NCBI RefSeq assembly: GCF_020687805.1
Contig: NZ_JAJEWQ010000010.1
Coordinates: forward strand, 1 to 64,000
Direction: 5' to 3'
Length of the DNA stretch: 64,000 bases
Origin: Planctobacterium marinum
GTDB lineage: Bacteria; Pseudomonadota; Gammaproteobacteria; Enterobacterales; Alteromonadaceae
Of this stretch, positions 26,501 through 35,021 are shown piece by piece. The translations under genes were made by a program, and so were the position numbers. The stretch's first letter is position 1. Every line of letters starts with the position of its first letter. The notes beneath the pieces were generated by a model. It worked only from the letters and a program-made list of their open reading frames with translations. It ran no database searches and was not told the origin of the DNA.

Positions 26501-29500
26501 GCACCCGAGGGTTGAGTGGTAACCCTGAACCTATTGTTTTGGGGGCTAACGCCTGGGTGACTGAAAATTATGGCTCTTCCAGCCAATATCTGAAAGACAA
26601 GTTCAAAGGTGAAATGGACGACCTGCGTTTATATGATGGTCAGTTAAGCAGCGCAGGTGTGGCTGAATTATATGAAGCGGAAAACCCGGATACCTGTGAA
26701 GAATGTGAAGTACCAGATCCTGTGCTGGTGGCGCATTATGGCGCAGATGTGTGCGCTATCAACGGAGATGGTGGAAGCTATGTGGATATCGTTAATGGCT
26801 ACAATGGCTACTATCTGGACGGGGTAACCACCACCTCAGGTAAGTTCTGTAATGCTGTGGGCTTCGCCGGTATCGATGAGCACATTAATATTCCGCATCG
26901 TGAAGCTTTTGAGATTGCACAGGGAGCAATTTCTCTGTGGATCAATGTACCAGAGCTGGACTATGCCAATATCGATGACAGCACCCATGACGGTCAGGCG
27001 ATCTTTTCCAAAGATTCTCAGGGCACTGATTACGGTGGTAAACACCTTACTATGTTTGTGAAAGCGAACGGTGCGATTAGGGTCAGACATCAAACAACGG
27101 GAGATAACGAAATTGTTTCGCCGTCCAATGTTATCCAGGAAGGCCAATGGCACCATATCGTTTATTCATGGGGAGCCAGTGGCAAGCGTTTGTACATTGA
27201 CGGAGTGTTAAAAGACAGTGACAGTAGTCCTTCGCAAGGTATTGATACAAACCCCGAACCTATCGTACTTGGCGCCAATGCGTCCACCACCGGTAATGGC
27301 GTATCCGAGCCGTCTAAATTAGATAATTGGTACAAAGGAAGTATCGATGATCTGCGCATTTATGGTACGGCACAACCCGACGATGAATTTGTTGTTGCCC
27401 TCTACCAGGACGATTATGCCTGTACAGCCTGTGATAACAGCCTGGCCCATTATAAGTTTGAAGGGGCCAGCAATGTTGCACTAAATGATGAGAATAACGC
27501 CTTCAATGGGACTGCCTACATTAACAACGGTACTAATCTGAGCTTCCTGCATGGTAATGGCGGAAGTCAGTTAGGCTCATGTCAGGTGGTTTCTATTCCT
27601 CGCAATAACAGTGGTTCTGCGCAAAATGCGGTGGATACTACCATTAATCCGAAGACCGACATTGGCGCACGGGGCACAATTTCCTTTTGGTATCAGGCTA
27701 ATGAGGCCTGGGTGAATGGCCGAGCCAGACAACTGTTCGATGCTTCTAATGCCTCGATATACTTCTACGGTACCATTACAAACGATGGCAAATTGTTGTT
27801 CGGTATGGAAGATGAGTCTGACCGTGATGCCCGTATTACCACGTCGTATCCGTTGAATTTCCCTGCCGGCACCTGGGTACATCTGGCGTTTAGCTGGGAT
27901 TTAGAAAACCGACAAATGAATATTTATGTCAATGGCAATGCGCAATCTTACTCAGGCAGTGTGCCCTCCAATATGAGTAGTGTGCTGGGCAATATGAACT
28001 CTTTGTTTATCGGGGATAATCGTCATCCCTCCTACTTCCCTGATGCAACGGGGAATTCAGCCGATGGTCAGTTTGATGATGTGCGGATCTACCGGTTTGC
28101 GCAAAGTGCTGCCAACATACAGCAAGATATGAACGACCTGTCGCCCTGTGCAATCACAGTGCACCATTATGAAATTGATTACGACAGCCCGGCATCGATT
28201 TGTTCTGTTTCAGATATCACTGTCAGAGCCTGTCAGGATGAGGCCTGTAGCAGTCTTGTGCCGGGTAATCAGTCGGTATTCCTGCAGTATACCAGTGATG
28301 GGGTAACACGCGTTGTTGAAGATGAGTTAGTGCTCACCAATGGCGAAGGAACTGTCAGTAACTGGCGTCGAGATAATGTTGAAACCGGTGTATTCCATAT
28401 CCATATGGCTTCCCCCATGCCCAGCAATGGTTACACCTGTACGCAGGCCAACTGTGAGATTAGTTTTGATTATATCCTGGATATGATCTTCCGTGATGCG
28501 ACCGGAGATTCTGAAACCATCCCCACACAGGTGGCACAACAGGCATTTTCGTCAGGCAACAATGCGGTTATTGTCAAATCACCGGATACCTGCCCGGCGC
28601 TGGAGAATCCGGTACCGTTACAGGTTGCTGTTGAATGTATCAATCCTTCTACCTGTTCCGGGTTGCCATTTGAAATCACCAGTGGTAACACAACGTTGTC
28701 GTTAAGTCCCAGCAACAGTGGGTCAACCCTTAACTACACTACAGTGTCGAATTTCTTCAATGGTGTAGAAATGCAGTTGTCGGATTTAAAATATCACGAT
28801 GTAGGTGAAATAAAGCTGCATGTCAGAGCGGCAGGGGCTACGGCTTCTAAGCAATTTACAGTAAAACCCGCATGGTTACAGCTAAACGCAGATGTGGGAG
28901 AAACTCACGTGGCCGGTGAGGATTTTAATCTTACGGTAACGGCTTATGGTGCTGAAGGTGGCGTTGTTCCCAGTTATGTGCCCGGCGATCTGATGTTTTC
29001 AATGCAGCGCTATACGCCGGAAGAGGTGCTAGAGGCGCGTGCTAATCTGATGATCCGCAATCCCAATGACTCGCAGGATGTGATCAACATACTTGACGAT
29101 TCGTTGCTTAATCAATTCTCCAACAATGGGTTTTCCGCTGCACAGCCGAACTTCTCCCAGGGGGTGTCCGTGTCCATGGTAGCCAGCATGGATGAAGTGG
29201 GGCAGTTTGCACTTGACGTGCGAGACAATGATTATCTCAACGTCGGGGTAATCAACAGTGTACTGGCGGCTGCCGGAAATACTAATTTAGCCGATTATGT
29301 CCATACCCGCTTTATTCCGGGCTATTTTGCTCTGGATACCACGTTTGATTATGCGCCTTACTGCGGTAGTTTCACCTATCGGGGTGATGTCATTCCTTCC
29401 TATGATGAGATAAATGACAGCACACCGCATATTCTGGAATTTACCGCTAAAAACGCCAAAAATGGAGTCACCACCTATTACGACGCAAACCTGAACAGCG

Positions 29501-30315
29501 ATTTCAGGTACGATGACGGCAATCAGTTTGCGTCCCGTCTATACGAAACCGACGACACCAGTGTCAGTAGTTCTCTGGGATCGGTAGAGTTTGATGCCGG
29601 TGATTTATCGGATGGCAAATTCAGCTTCCTGATGAGAAGCGATAACATCGTATTTAACAAGCGAAGTTCACCGACGTTACCAGTCTCTACCGGTTCGGGT
29701 GAAGGTAGTACCAATATCGCGTTTTCATTGTCAGCTGATGCACTTAAGGATGAAGACGGCGTAGGGGTTAAAGTCGCTTATGCTGATGCGGGTTGGTCGC
29801 AACTGAATATCGAAGGCGTGATGCAAGGTATTGAAATTCGCGAAGGCCGTTTCCGTATCGTCAATTCGGTATCAACGGAGCAGTCTCTGGATGTGGTCTT
29901 TGAGGCCCAGTTCTTTGGCACAATTCAGGGCAGCAATGCAGGCGCATGGAAAACCAACTTACTGGATAGTTGCAGCAGCTTTGATGCAACGCAAATCAAA
30001 ATACTGAATGTCAGTAATGGCATCGCTGGTACACCATCCATAACTGGAAGTGGCACGTTGAATGCCGGTGTTGCTGATGGTGCACTTGCGATGGAGCTCA
30101 ATGTCAATTTTGCCGATGATGAAAACCCCAACGGTGCCGTATTCCTGGGTTATGAGATCGAAGCAGAGTTCGACTTTATGCAGTATCAATGGTGTGATGC
30201 AGAGCAATATAATTCCAACCTGGAAACACTGGCATGTACACATCCAGCGGCAGAATTTGTGTTTGGCCTGATCCGTGGCAATGACCGGGTTATCCACTGG
30301 CGAGAAGTGCTTTAA
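23512..30315 (+). CDS. mshQ: giant MSHA-associated adhesin-like protein MshQ
   Basis: 2267 aa exported protein closing the MSHA locus, far larger than I recall for MshQ elsewhere. Order: signal peptide (1-23), HH plus 16 consecutive Asp (48-63), a right-handed-repeat/polymer-forming-like region (about 165-325, with YRIKKLELE, YYIDDLTVKEGA), five LamG/concanavalin-like units (about 340-565, 582-814, 826-1060, 1071-1302, 1310-1543) joined by short Cys/Pro/Asp/Glu linkers such as CSECQDPDPEPEP, and a C-terminal MshQ domain (about 1550-2267). LamG units suggest glycan or protein binding at the pilus tip or cell surface. Overlaps mshP by 4 nt; a terminator follows. Confidence 0.88.
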   Translation: MRFIQLLILSVLIFVSHRVAYASVVGFSNNPFIVNFLLSDDQASRHHDDDDDDDDDDDDDDDDRNNGELGVCNANLSQVFTDAVASYDNNGKMVFERDAVIYLIKNDSLYYADGFIDFNDIDDKTNGYSCGNKACRSSGNLALSLDIGDFQESDGDNVTIERDRSGSLPEGDYKNVIVKENGQINFTSANGVYRIKKLELERNSYAGFSSGIYYIDDLTVKEGAQIWHAGGDSTIIYADNNINFERNVAVNLWSSASKFFIYANKDVHIKENAQYKGFLYSRKKIQMERQSAVRGGLTADDIHMKEGSVVYYDEDQVGNITGCNGGDDPDPVEPLPDPISHWPLDVCPVNGNSMAVPDIIGGNDGTTIGSASANQSAVYCQGVTFDGDTGHVNIPHDNDFALEQGAISFWFNTTDASLPGDSSSRGQAIFSKDSSGRDDGGSLTFWIYEPNDTRIRVRYQSEDYSYNLFSSTRISDNTWYHVLYTWGDEGMQLYVNGVLEDTREETYGIESNPEPIILGASAHRSGNDGSDPDDLYDFFSGSMDDVRIFDEQLAQNQVDELLALSAYSCSECQDPDPEPEPVLVGHWKNNLCSLTGAADEVIDSISGNHGQALDGTSIENEGRFCQSLKFNGDDAHVNIPNAAEFDLDSGTVSFWFKAEDLDHSSDSGQGGQGLFSKDSSGWDSGGHHLTIWLQSNGQIRARHQTTNSNDDKNLYTNTGAINENQWYHLVYSWGSYGMKMYLNGTLVDSNSDSRGIGGNPEPITLGANAWVTENNGSSSQYLKDKFLGEMDDLRLYEGQLDNAAVAVLYAEENADTCEECVEPEPVLVGHWKNNVCSLNGSEDEVIDAVGENHGRAVDGASIEFDGKYCQGLSFDGEDANVLIPHADDFSLASGSLSFWFKAEDLGHSSDYGHGGQGLFSKDSSGWDAGGDHLTIWLNSNGSIRARHQIYNDSNQDRNVYASSGAVTANQWYHLVYTWGNKGMKLYLNGNEVDSDSSTRGLSGNPEPIVLGANAWVTENYGSSSQYLKDKFKGEMDDLRLYDGQLSSAGVAELYEAENPDTCEECEVPDPVLVAHYGADVCAINGDGGSYVDIVNGYNGYYLDGVTTTSGKFCNAVGFAGIDEHINIPHREAFEIAQGAISLWINVPELDYANIDDSTHDGQAIFSKDSQGTDYGGKHLTMFVKANGAIRVRHQTTGDNEIVSPSNVIQEGQWHHIVYSWGASGKRLYIDGVLKDSDSSPSQGIDTNPEPIVLGANASTTGNGVSEPSKLDNWYKGSIDDLRIYGTAQPDDEFVVALYQDDYACTACDNSLAHYKFEGASNVALNDENNAFNGTAYINNGTNLSFLHGNGGSQLGSCQVVSIPRNNSGSAQNAVDTTINPKTDIGARGTISFWYQANEAWVNGRARQLFDASNASIYFYGTITNDGKLLFGMEDESDRDARITTSYPLNFPAGTWVHLAFSWDLENRQMNIYVNGNAQSYSGSVPSNMSSVLGNMNSLFIGDNRHPSYFPDATGNSADGQFDDVRIYRFAQSAANIQQDMNDLSPCAITVHHYEIDYDSPASICSVSDITVRACQDEACSSLVPGNQSVFLQYTSDGVTRVVEDELVLTNGEGTVSNWRRDNVETGVFHIHMASPMPSNGYTCTQANCEISFDYILDMIFRDATGDSETIPTQVAQQAFSSGNNAVIVKSPDTCPALENPVPLQVAVECINPSTCSGLPFEITSGNTTLSLSPSNSGSTLNYTTVSNFFNGVEMQLSDLKYHDVGEIKLHVRAAGATASKQFTVKPAWLQLNADVGETHVAGEDFNLTVTAYGAEGGVVPSYVPGDLMFSMQRYTPEEVLEARANLMIRNPNDSQDVINILDDSLLNQFSNNGFSAAQPNFSQGVSVSMVASMDEVGQFALDVRDNDYLNVGVINSVLAAAGNTNLADYVHTRFIPGYFALDTTFDYAPYCGSFTYRGDVIPSYDEINDSTPHILEFTAKNAKNGVTTYYDANLNSDFRYDDGNQFASRLYETDDTSVSSSLGSVEFDAGDLSDGKFSFLMRSDNIVFNKRSSPTLPVSTGSGEGSTNIAFSLSADALKDEDGVGVKVAYADAGWSQLNIEGVMQGIEIREGRFRIVNSVSTEQSLDVVFEAQFFGTIQGSNAGAWKTNLLDSCSSFDATQIKILNVSNGIAGTPSITGSGTLNAGVADGALAMELNVNFADDENPNGAVFLGYEIEAEFDFMQYQWCDAEQYNSNLETLACTHPAAEFVFGLIRGNDRVIHWREVL
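23653..23700 (+). repeat. (GAY)16 trinucleotide tract encoding 16 Asp
   Basis: Sixteen consecutive GAC/GAT codons in mshQ, right after two His codons. Codons are mixed, which limits slippage, but in-frame length change would alter only the Asp run. It may bind divalent cations. Confidence 0.95.
24525..28150 (+). repeat. five tandem LamG-like repeats inside mshQ
   Basis: Units of about 690-730 nt starting near 24530, 25255, 25988, 26722 and 27440. Units 2 and 3 are nearly identical over long stretches (GQGLFSKDSSGWD, YHLVY, NPEPI.LGANAWVTEN, QYLKDKF), pointing to recent duplication; unit 4 is intermediate and units 1 and 5 most diverged. Each carries the same VNIPH, FSKDS, WYHLVYxWG and MDDLRLY landmarks. 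Confidence 0.88.
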
Positions 30316-30348
30316 GTTCGGCTTCGCCAGATGCAATTTACCGACAAG

Positions 30349-30386
30349 AAAGCGTGAATTTTGCGGAAAATTCGCGCTTTTTTTGT
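30349..30386 (+). terminator. terminator of the MSHA locus
   Basis: Long hairpin after the mshQ stop: AAAGCG-T-GAATTTT / AAAATTC-G-CGCTTT with GCGG loop, followed by TTTTTT. Clear intrinsic terminator separating msh from mreB. Confidence 0.85.
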
Positions 30387-30435
30387 GCGTATTAAAATAA
30401 ATACTCTAATAACGCGGGCATCTTCGTCTTATTTG

Positions 30436-30464
30436 TTGCTGAATGGGCAGCGCATTGGTAAAGT
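30436..30464 (+). promoter_or_regulatory. candidate sigma70 promoter of mreB
   Basis: TTGCTG (30436-30441), 17 nt, TAAAGT (30459-30464), about 50 nt before the mreB start and downstream of the msh terminator. The -10 match is moderate. Confidence 0.35.
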
Positions 30465-30498
30465 TAGCGCAATAACATGCCCTAACAATACTTGCTAA

Positions 30499-31560
<1,062 letters not shown>

Positions 31561-31565
31561 GTACT

Positions 31566-31590
31566 AGAGGACCTCCGGTCCTCTTCTCCT
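31566..31590 (+). terminator. attenuating hairpin between mreB and mreC
   Basis: Perfect 8-bp stem AGAGGACC (31566-31573) / GGTCCTCT (31577-31584) with a TCC loop, then a pyrimidine-rich run ending in TTTTT. Likely partial termination after mreB. Confidence 0.65.
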
Positions 31591-31612
31591 TTTTAAGGCT
31601 CCGAGACCCTTA

Positions 31613-32470
31613 ATGGAAACTATCTTCTTAAGAGGTCCATCTCTTAACATCAGACTGGTTATAGCGATTATCTTATCGGGTACGCTGATGGTGTTGGATC
31701 ATCGACTCGATAGCTTTGGTAGCGCACGGCTGTTTCTCAACAGTATGGTTTCCCCTATTCAATACGCTGCGAACCTGCCCGGTGCCATGTTGAACTGGAC
31801 GTCGACTAATCTCACCACCCAGCAGCAATTGTTAGAAGAAAACGAACGGCTGAAACGCGACAATGTATTGTTGAGCGAAAAGATCCAACAAAATGATTTT
31901 TTACGTCAGGAAAACGATCACCTGCGTGCATTATTGGGTTCCGTTTCTGAGCAGGGAGTGCGCAAAATGATCGCTGAAGTAATGGCGATTGATAACAATC
32001 CCTATAGCCATCAGTTGGTCATTAATAAAGGCTCCATCAACGGCGTTTACGAAGGGCAGGCTGTGCTGGATGAACACGGAATTGTCGGCCAGGTGTTACA
32101 TGTCGCTACCACCAACAGTCGGATATTGCTGATTTCGGATATTACCCATGCGGTGCCCACCAGAGTGCTCAAAAATAATGTGCAATTGATCGTTTCCGGC
32201 ACCGGGAATCTCACCGAATTAACCCTTGAACACGTGGCCCACAGCACGGATATTTCCGGTGGTGATTTATTGATTTCTTCCGGTCTGGGCAATGTTTTTC
32301 CGGAAGGCTATCCGGTGGCCAGAATTACCGAAGTGATACGCGATGAGTCCCGGCCTTTCGCATATGTCAAAGCCTCACCGATTGCGAAACTGGACCGTCT
32401 TAAGTATTTGTTGCTGCTATGGCCTGAAGCGCAGCCCGATGCGACAAACAGCGAGGAAGTACAGGACTGA
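31613..32470 (+). CDS. mreC: rod shape-determining protein MreC
   Basis: 285 aa bitopic inner-membrane protein of the elongasome. Membrane helix about 14-30, coiled coil 62-105 (QQQLLEENERLKRDNVLLSEKI), then the double beta-barrel periplasmic domain with VINKGSINGVYEGQAVLDEHGIVGQV and LLISSGLGNVFPEGYPVARI. Directly followed by mreD (1-nt overlap). Confidence 0.96.
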   Translation: METIFLRGPSLNIRLVIAIILSGTLMVLDHRLDSFGSARLFLNSMVSPIQYAANLPGAMLNWTSTNLTTQQQLLEENERLKRDNVLLSEKIQQNDFLRQENDHLRALLGSVSEQGVRKMIAEVMAIDNNPYSHQLVINKGSINGVYEGQAVLDEHGIVGQVLHVATTNSRILLISDITHAVPTRVLKNNVQLIVSGTGNLTELTLEHVAHSTDISGGDLLISSGLGNVFPEGYPVARITEVIRDESRPFAYVKASPIAKLDRLKYLLLLWPEAQPDATNSEEVQD

Positions 32471-32949
32471 TGTTCGCAATTAAACATTACATCATAGGGT
32501 TGAGTATTCTGGCAGCGCTGTTGTTGCAGGTGATGCCTATGCCGCCAATGGTAGACCCTTACCGACCTGACTGGCTCATGTTGGTGATTGCTTACTGGAC
32601 CCTGGCACTACCCCACAGAGTCAGTATTGGTGTGGCGTTTTTAAACGGCCTGATACTGGATATTTTACTGGGCACCACCTTAGGGGTGCATAGTCTGGCG
32701 TTGACGGCAGTAACTTATGTGTTGGCGATGAACTACCAGCGCTTGCGCAATTATTCTGTTTGGCAACAAGCTCTTATTATTGGGTTGATTGCGGCTTTGT
32801 ATCACCTGCTTATTTTTTGGTTGCTGCGCTTGCTCAATGAAATAGATTTTATTTTTGCCTATATGTGGCCGGTTTTAACCTCGATGCTGATCTGGCCCTG
32901 GGTATTTTCACTGTTGCGCAAATTACGCCGCCAGTTTCGCATCACTTAG
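32470..32949 (+). CDS. mreD: rod shape-determining protein MreD
   Basis: 159 aa polytopic membrane protein with five or six helices; PYRPDWLMLVIAYWTLALPHRVSIGVAFLNGLILDILLGTTLGVH is the MreD signature. Partner of MreC in the elongasome. It starts at the mreC stop and is followed after 14 nt by maf. Confidence 0.95.
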   Translation: MFAIKHYIIGLSILAALLLQVMPMPPMVDPYRPDWLMLVIAYWTLALPHRVSIGVAFLNGLILDILLGTTLGVHSLALTAVTYVLAMNYQRLRNYSVWQQALIIGLIAALYHLLIFWLLRLLNEIDFIFAYMWPVLTSMLIWPWVFSLLRKLRRQFRIT

Positions 32950-32963
32950 TTTATTACCTTCAG

Positions 32964-33539
32964 ATGATTGTATTAGCCTCCGCTTCGCCCCGCCGGGCGC
33001 AATTATTGCAGCAAGTTGCTATCGAATTTGAACGTCAAAGTGCCGACATAGATGAGACACCACACGCTGGTGAATCCGCAACAGCACTCGTGGAGCGATT
33101 AGCTCGTGAAAAAGCTGAGGCGGTTGCTGGCAGTCGACGCGACGGACTATTAGTGCTGGGTGCGGATACGATTGGCTTGTTGAATGATGATATTTTGGTA
33201 AAGCCAAAAAATGTTACAGATTTTCGGGGAATGATGCGGCGTATGTCCGGTCAAACCCATAAAGTTATTACGGCAATTGCCGTGGCAAAGTGGTGCTCAC
33301 AAACACAGCAATGTCAGGTAGAAAGTGGCCAGGTTAGTTCAGAGGTGACGTTTAAAATACTCTCTGAGCAGGAAATAGCGCATTACTGGTCCACCGGCGA
33401 ACCGGCGGATAAAGCCGGAGGTTATGCGATTCAGGGCTATGCCGGGCAATTCGTGACCCACATTGCGGGAAGTTACAGTGCGATAGTGGGATTACCGCTA
33501 TGCGAAACCGTAGCGATGCTGAACAGAATGAAGGATTGA
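32964..33539 (+). CDS. maf: Maf-like dTTP/UTP pyrophosphatase (YhdE)
   Basis: 191 aa from the ATG at 32964; a longer frame from 32865 runs into mreD and is rejected. Maf/HAM1 fold housecleaning enzyme hydrolysing dTTP, UTP and modified nucleotides. Visible motifs: IVLASASPRRAQLL, SADIDETPHAGE, LVLGADTIGLLNDDILVKPKN and YWSTGEPADKAGGYAIQGYAGQF. The order mreBCD-maf-rng is conserved in gammaproteobacteria. Confidence 0.95.
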   Translation: MIVLASASPRRAQLLQQVAIEFERQSADIDETPHAGESATALVERLAREKAEAVAGSRRDGLLVLGADTIGLLNDDILVKPKNVTDFRGMMRRMSGQTHKVITAIAVAKWCSQTQQCQVESGQVSSEVTFKILSEQEIAHYWSTGEPADKAGGYAIQGYAGQFVTHIAGSYSAIVGLPLCETVAMLNRMKD

Positions 33540-33542
33540 ACC

Positions 33543-35021
33543 ATGAGTGGTGAGTTATTAATCAACGTAACACCGTCTGAATCACGCGTAGCGCTGATAG
33601 AAAATGGTCTGCTGCAAGAAATCCATGTAGAGCGGCATACCAAAAAAGGACTGGTAGGCAACATCTATCGCGGCAAGGTTAGCCGTGTGCTACCTGGTAT
33701 GCAGGCCGCGTTTGTGGATATTGGTTTAGAAAAAGCCGCATTTTTGCATGCATCGGATATTGTGGTACACAATGAAATTTTGGAAGAGGTTAACGAATCC
33801 GAGATTAAGAAAACCCATAATCAAACCCAGGATATTCGCGAATTAGTGCGCGATGGCCAGGATATCGTAGTGCAGGTAGTCAAAGATCCTATCGGCACCA
33901 AAGGGGCGCGACTTACCACAGATATCACCATTCCCTCCCGATATCTGGTGTTTATGCCGGGGGTAACTCATTTAGGTGTTTCGCAACGCATAGAAGATGA
34001 GCAGGAGCGCGAGCGGCTTAAAACCATGATGGAAAGCGTGGGCGGCAAAGGCGGTTTTATCCTGCGCACGGCAGCAGAAGGGGTGGCTGAAAAAGAACTT
34101 GTGGCCGATGCGGAATTTTTACAAAGATTGTGGTCTAAAATACAGGTAAGGCAAAAGAAGCGAAAATCCAATGTCTTATACGAAGATCTTCCCCTGGCAC
34201 GGCGAGTGTTGAGGGATTTTGTCGGTACTGAATTGGATCGCATCCGAATTGATGCCAAGCTGGCCTTTCAGGAGCTGCAGCATTTTACTAAAGAATATGC
34301 GCCTGAATTTCATCGCCTGCTGGAGCATTATCCTGGCGAGCGACCGATATTCGATCTTTATGATGTTGAGAACGAAGCGCAACGGGCACTGGAACGGCGG
34401 GTTGATTTAAAATCAGGGGGATATCTGATTATTGATCAAACTGAAGCCATGACCACCATCGACATCAATACCGGTGCCTTTGTTGGACATCGCAATCTGG
34501 AAGAAACGATCTTTAACACCAACATCGAAGCCACTCAGGCGATTGCCCGCCAACTGCGTCTGCGCAACCTGGGGGGTATCATCATCATTGATTTTATTGA
34601 TATGGTGGACAGCAGCCATCAAAAACGGGTTTTGCACAGTCTGGAAGTGGCGGTCAGTAAAGACCGGGCGAAAAGCAAGATCCATGGCTTTACTGCGCTG
34701 GGACTGGTGGAAATGACCCGCAAGCGCACCAGAGAAAGTCTTGAGCATATTTTGTGTGGTGAATGCCCGGTGTGCAAAGGACGTGGCTCTATTAAAACAG
34801 TCGAAACAATTTGTTTTGAAATTATGCGCGAAATTGTGCGCGTGAACCGGGCTTATGATGCCGACAAATTTGTGGTGTATGCCTCTCCAACAGTGGCTGA
34901 AGCGCTGATGGATCAGGAATCCCATGTGTTGGCGGAACTGGAAGTATTTATCAGTAAGCAAATTAAAGTACAAACGGAGATGTTGTATAACCAGGACAAA
35001 TATGACGTGGTTATGATGTGA
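33543..35021 (+). CDS. rng: ribonuclease G
   Basis: 492 aa, close to the usual 489. Single-strand-specific endoribonuclease that matures the 16S rRNA 5' end and acts in mRNA decay. S1 RNA-binding domain (about 35-125), RNase E/G catalytic region with DQTEAMTTIDINTGAFVG and GGIIIIDFIDM carrying the metal-binding Asp residues, and the zinc-link CPVCKGRG near 412. Begins 3 nt after maf; its stop overlaps the yhdP GTG. Confidence 0.97.
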   Translation: MSGELLINVTPSESRVALIENGLLQEIHVERHTKKGLVGNIYRGKVSRVLPGMQAAFVDIGLEKAAFLHASDIVVHNEILEEVNESEIKKTHNQTQDIRELVRDGQDIVVQVVKDPIGTKGARLTTDITIPSRYLVFMPGVTHLGVSQRIEDEQERERLKTMMESVGGKGGFILRTAAEGVAEKELVADAEFLQRLWSKIQVRQKKRKSNVLYEDLPLARRVLRDFVGTELDRIRIDAKLAFQELQHFTKEYAPEFHRLLEHYPGERPIFDLYDVENEAQRALERRVDLKSGGYLIIDQTEAMTTIDINTGAFVGHRNLEETIFNTNIEATQAIARQLRLRNLGGIIIIDFIDMVDSSHQKRVLHSLEVAVSKDRAKSKIHGFTALGLVEMTRKRTRESLEHILCGECPVCKGRGSIKTVETICFEIMREIVRVNRAYDADKFVVYASPTVAEALMDQESHVLAELEVFISKQIKVQTEMLYNQDKYDVVMM

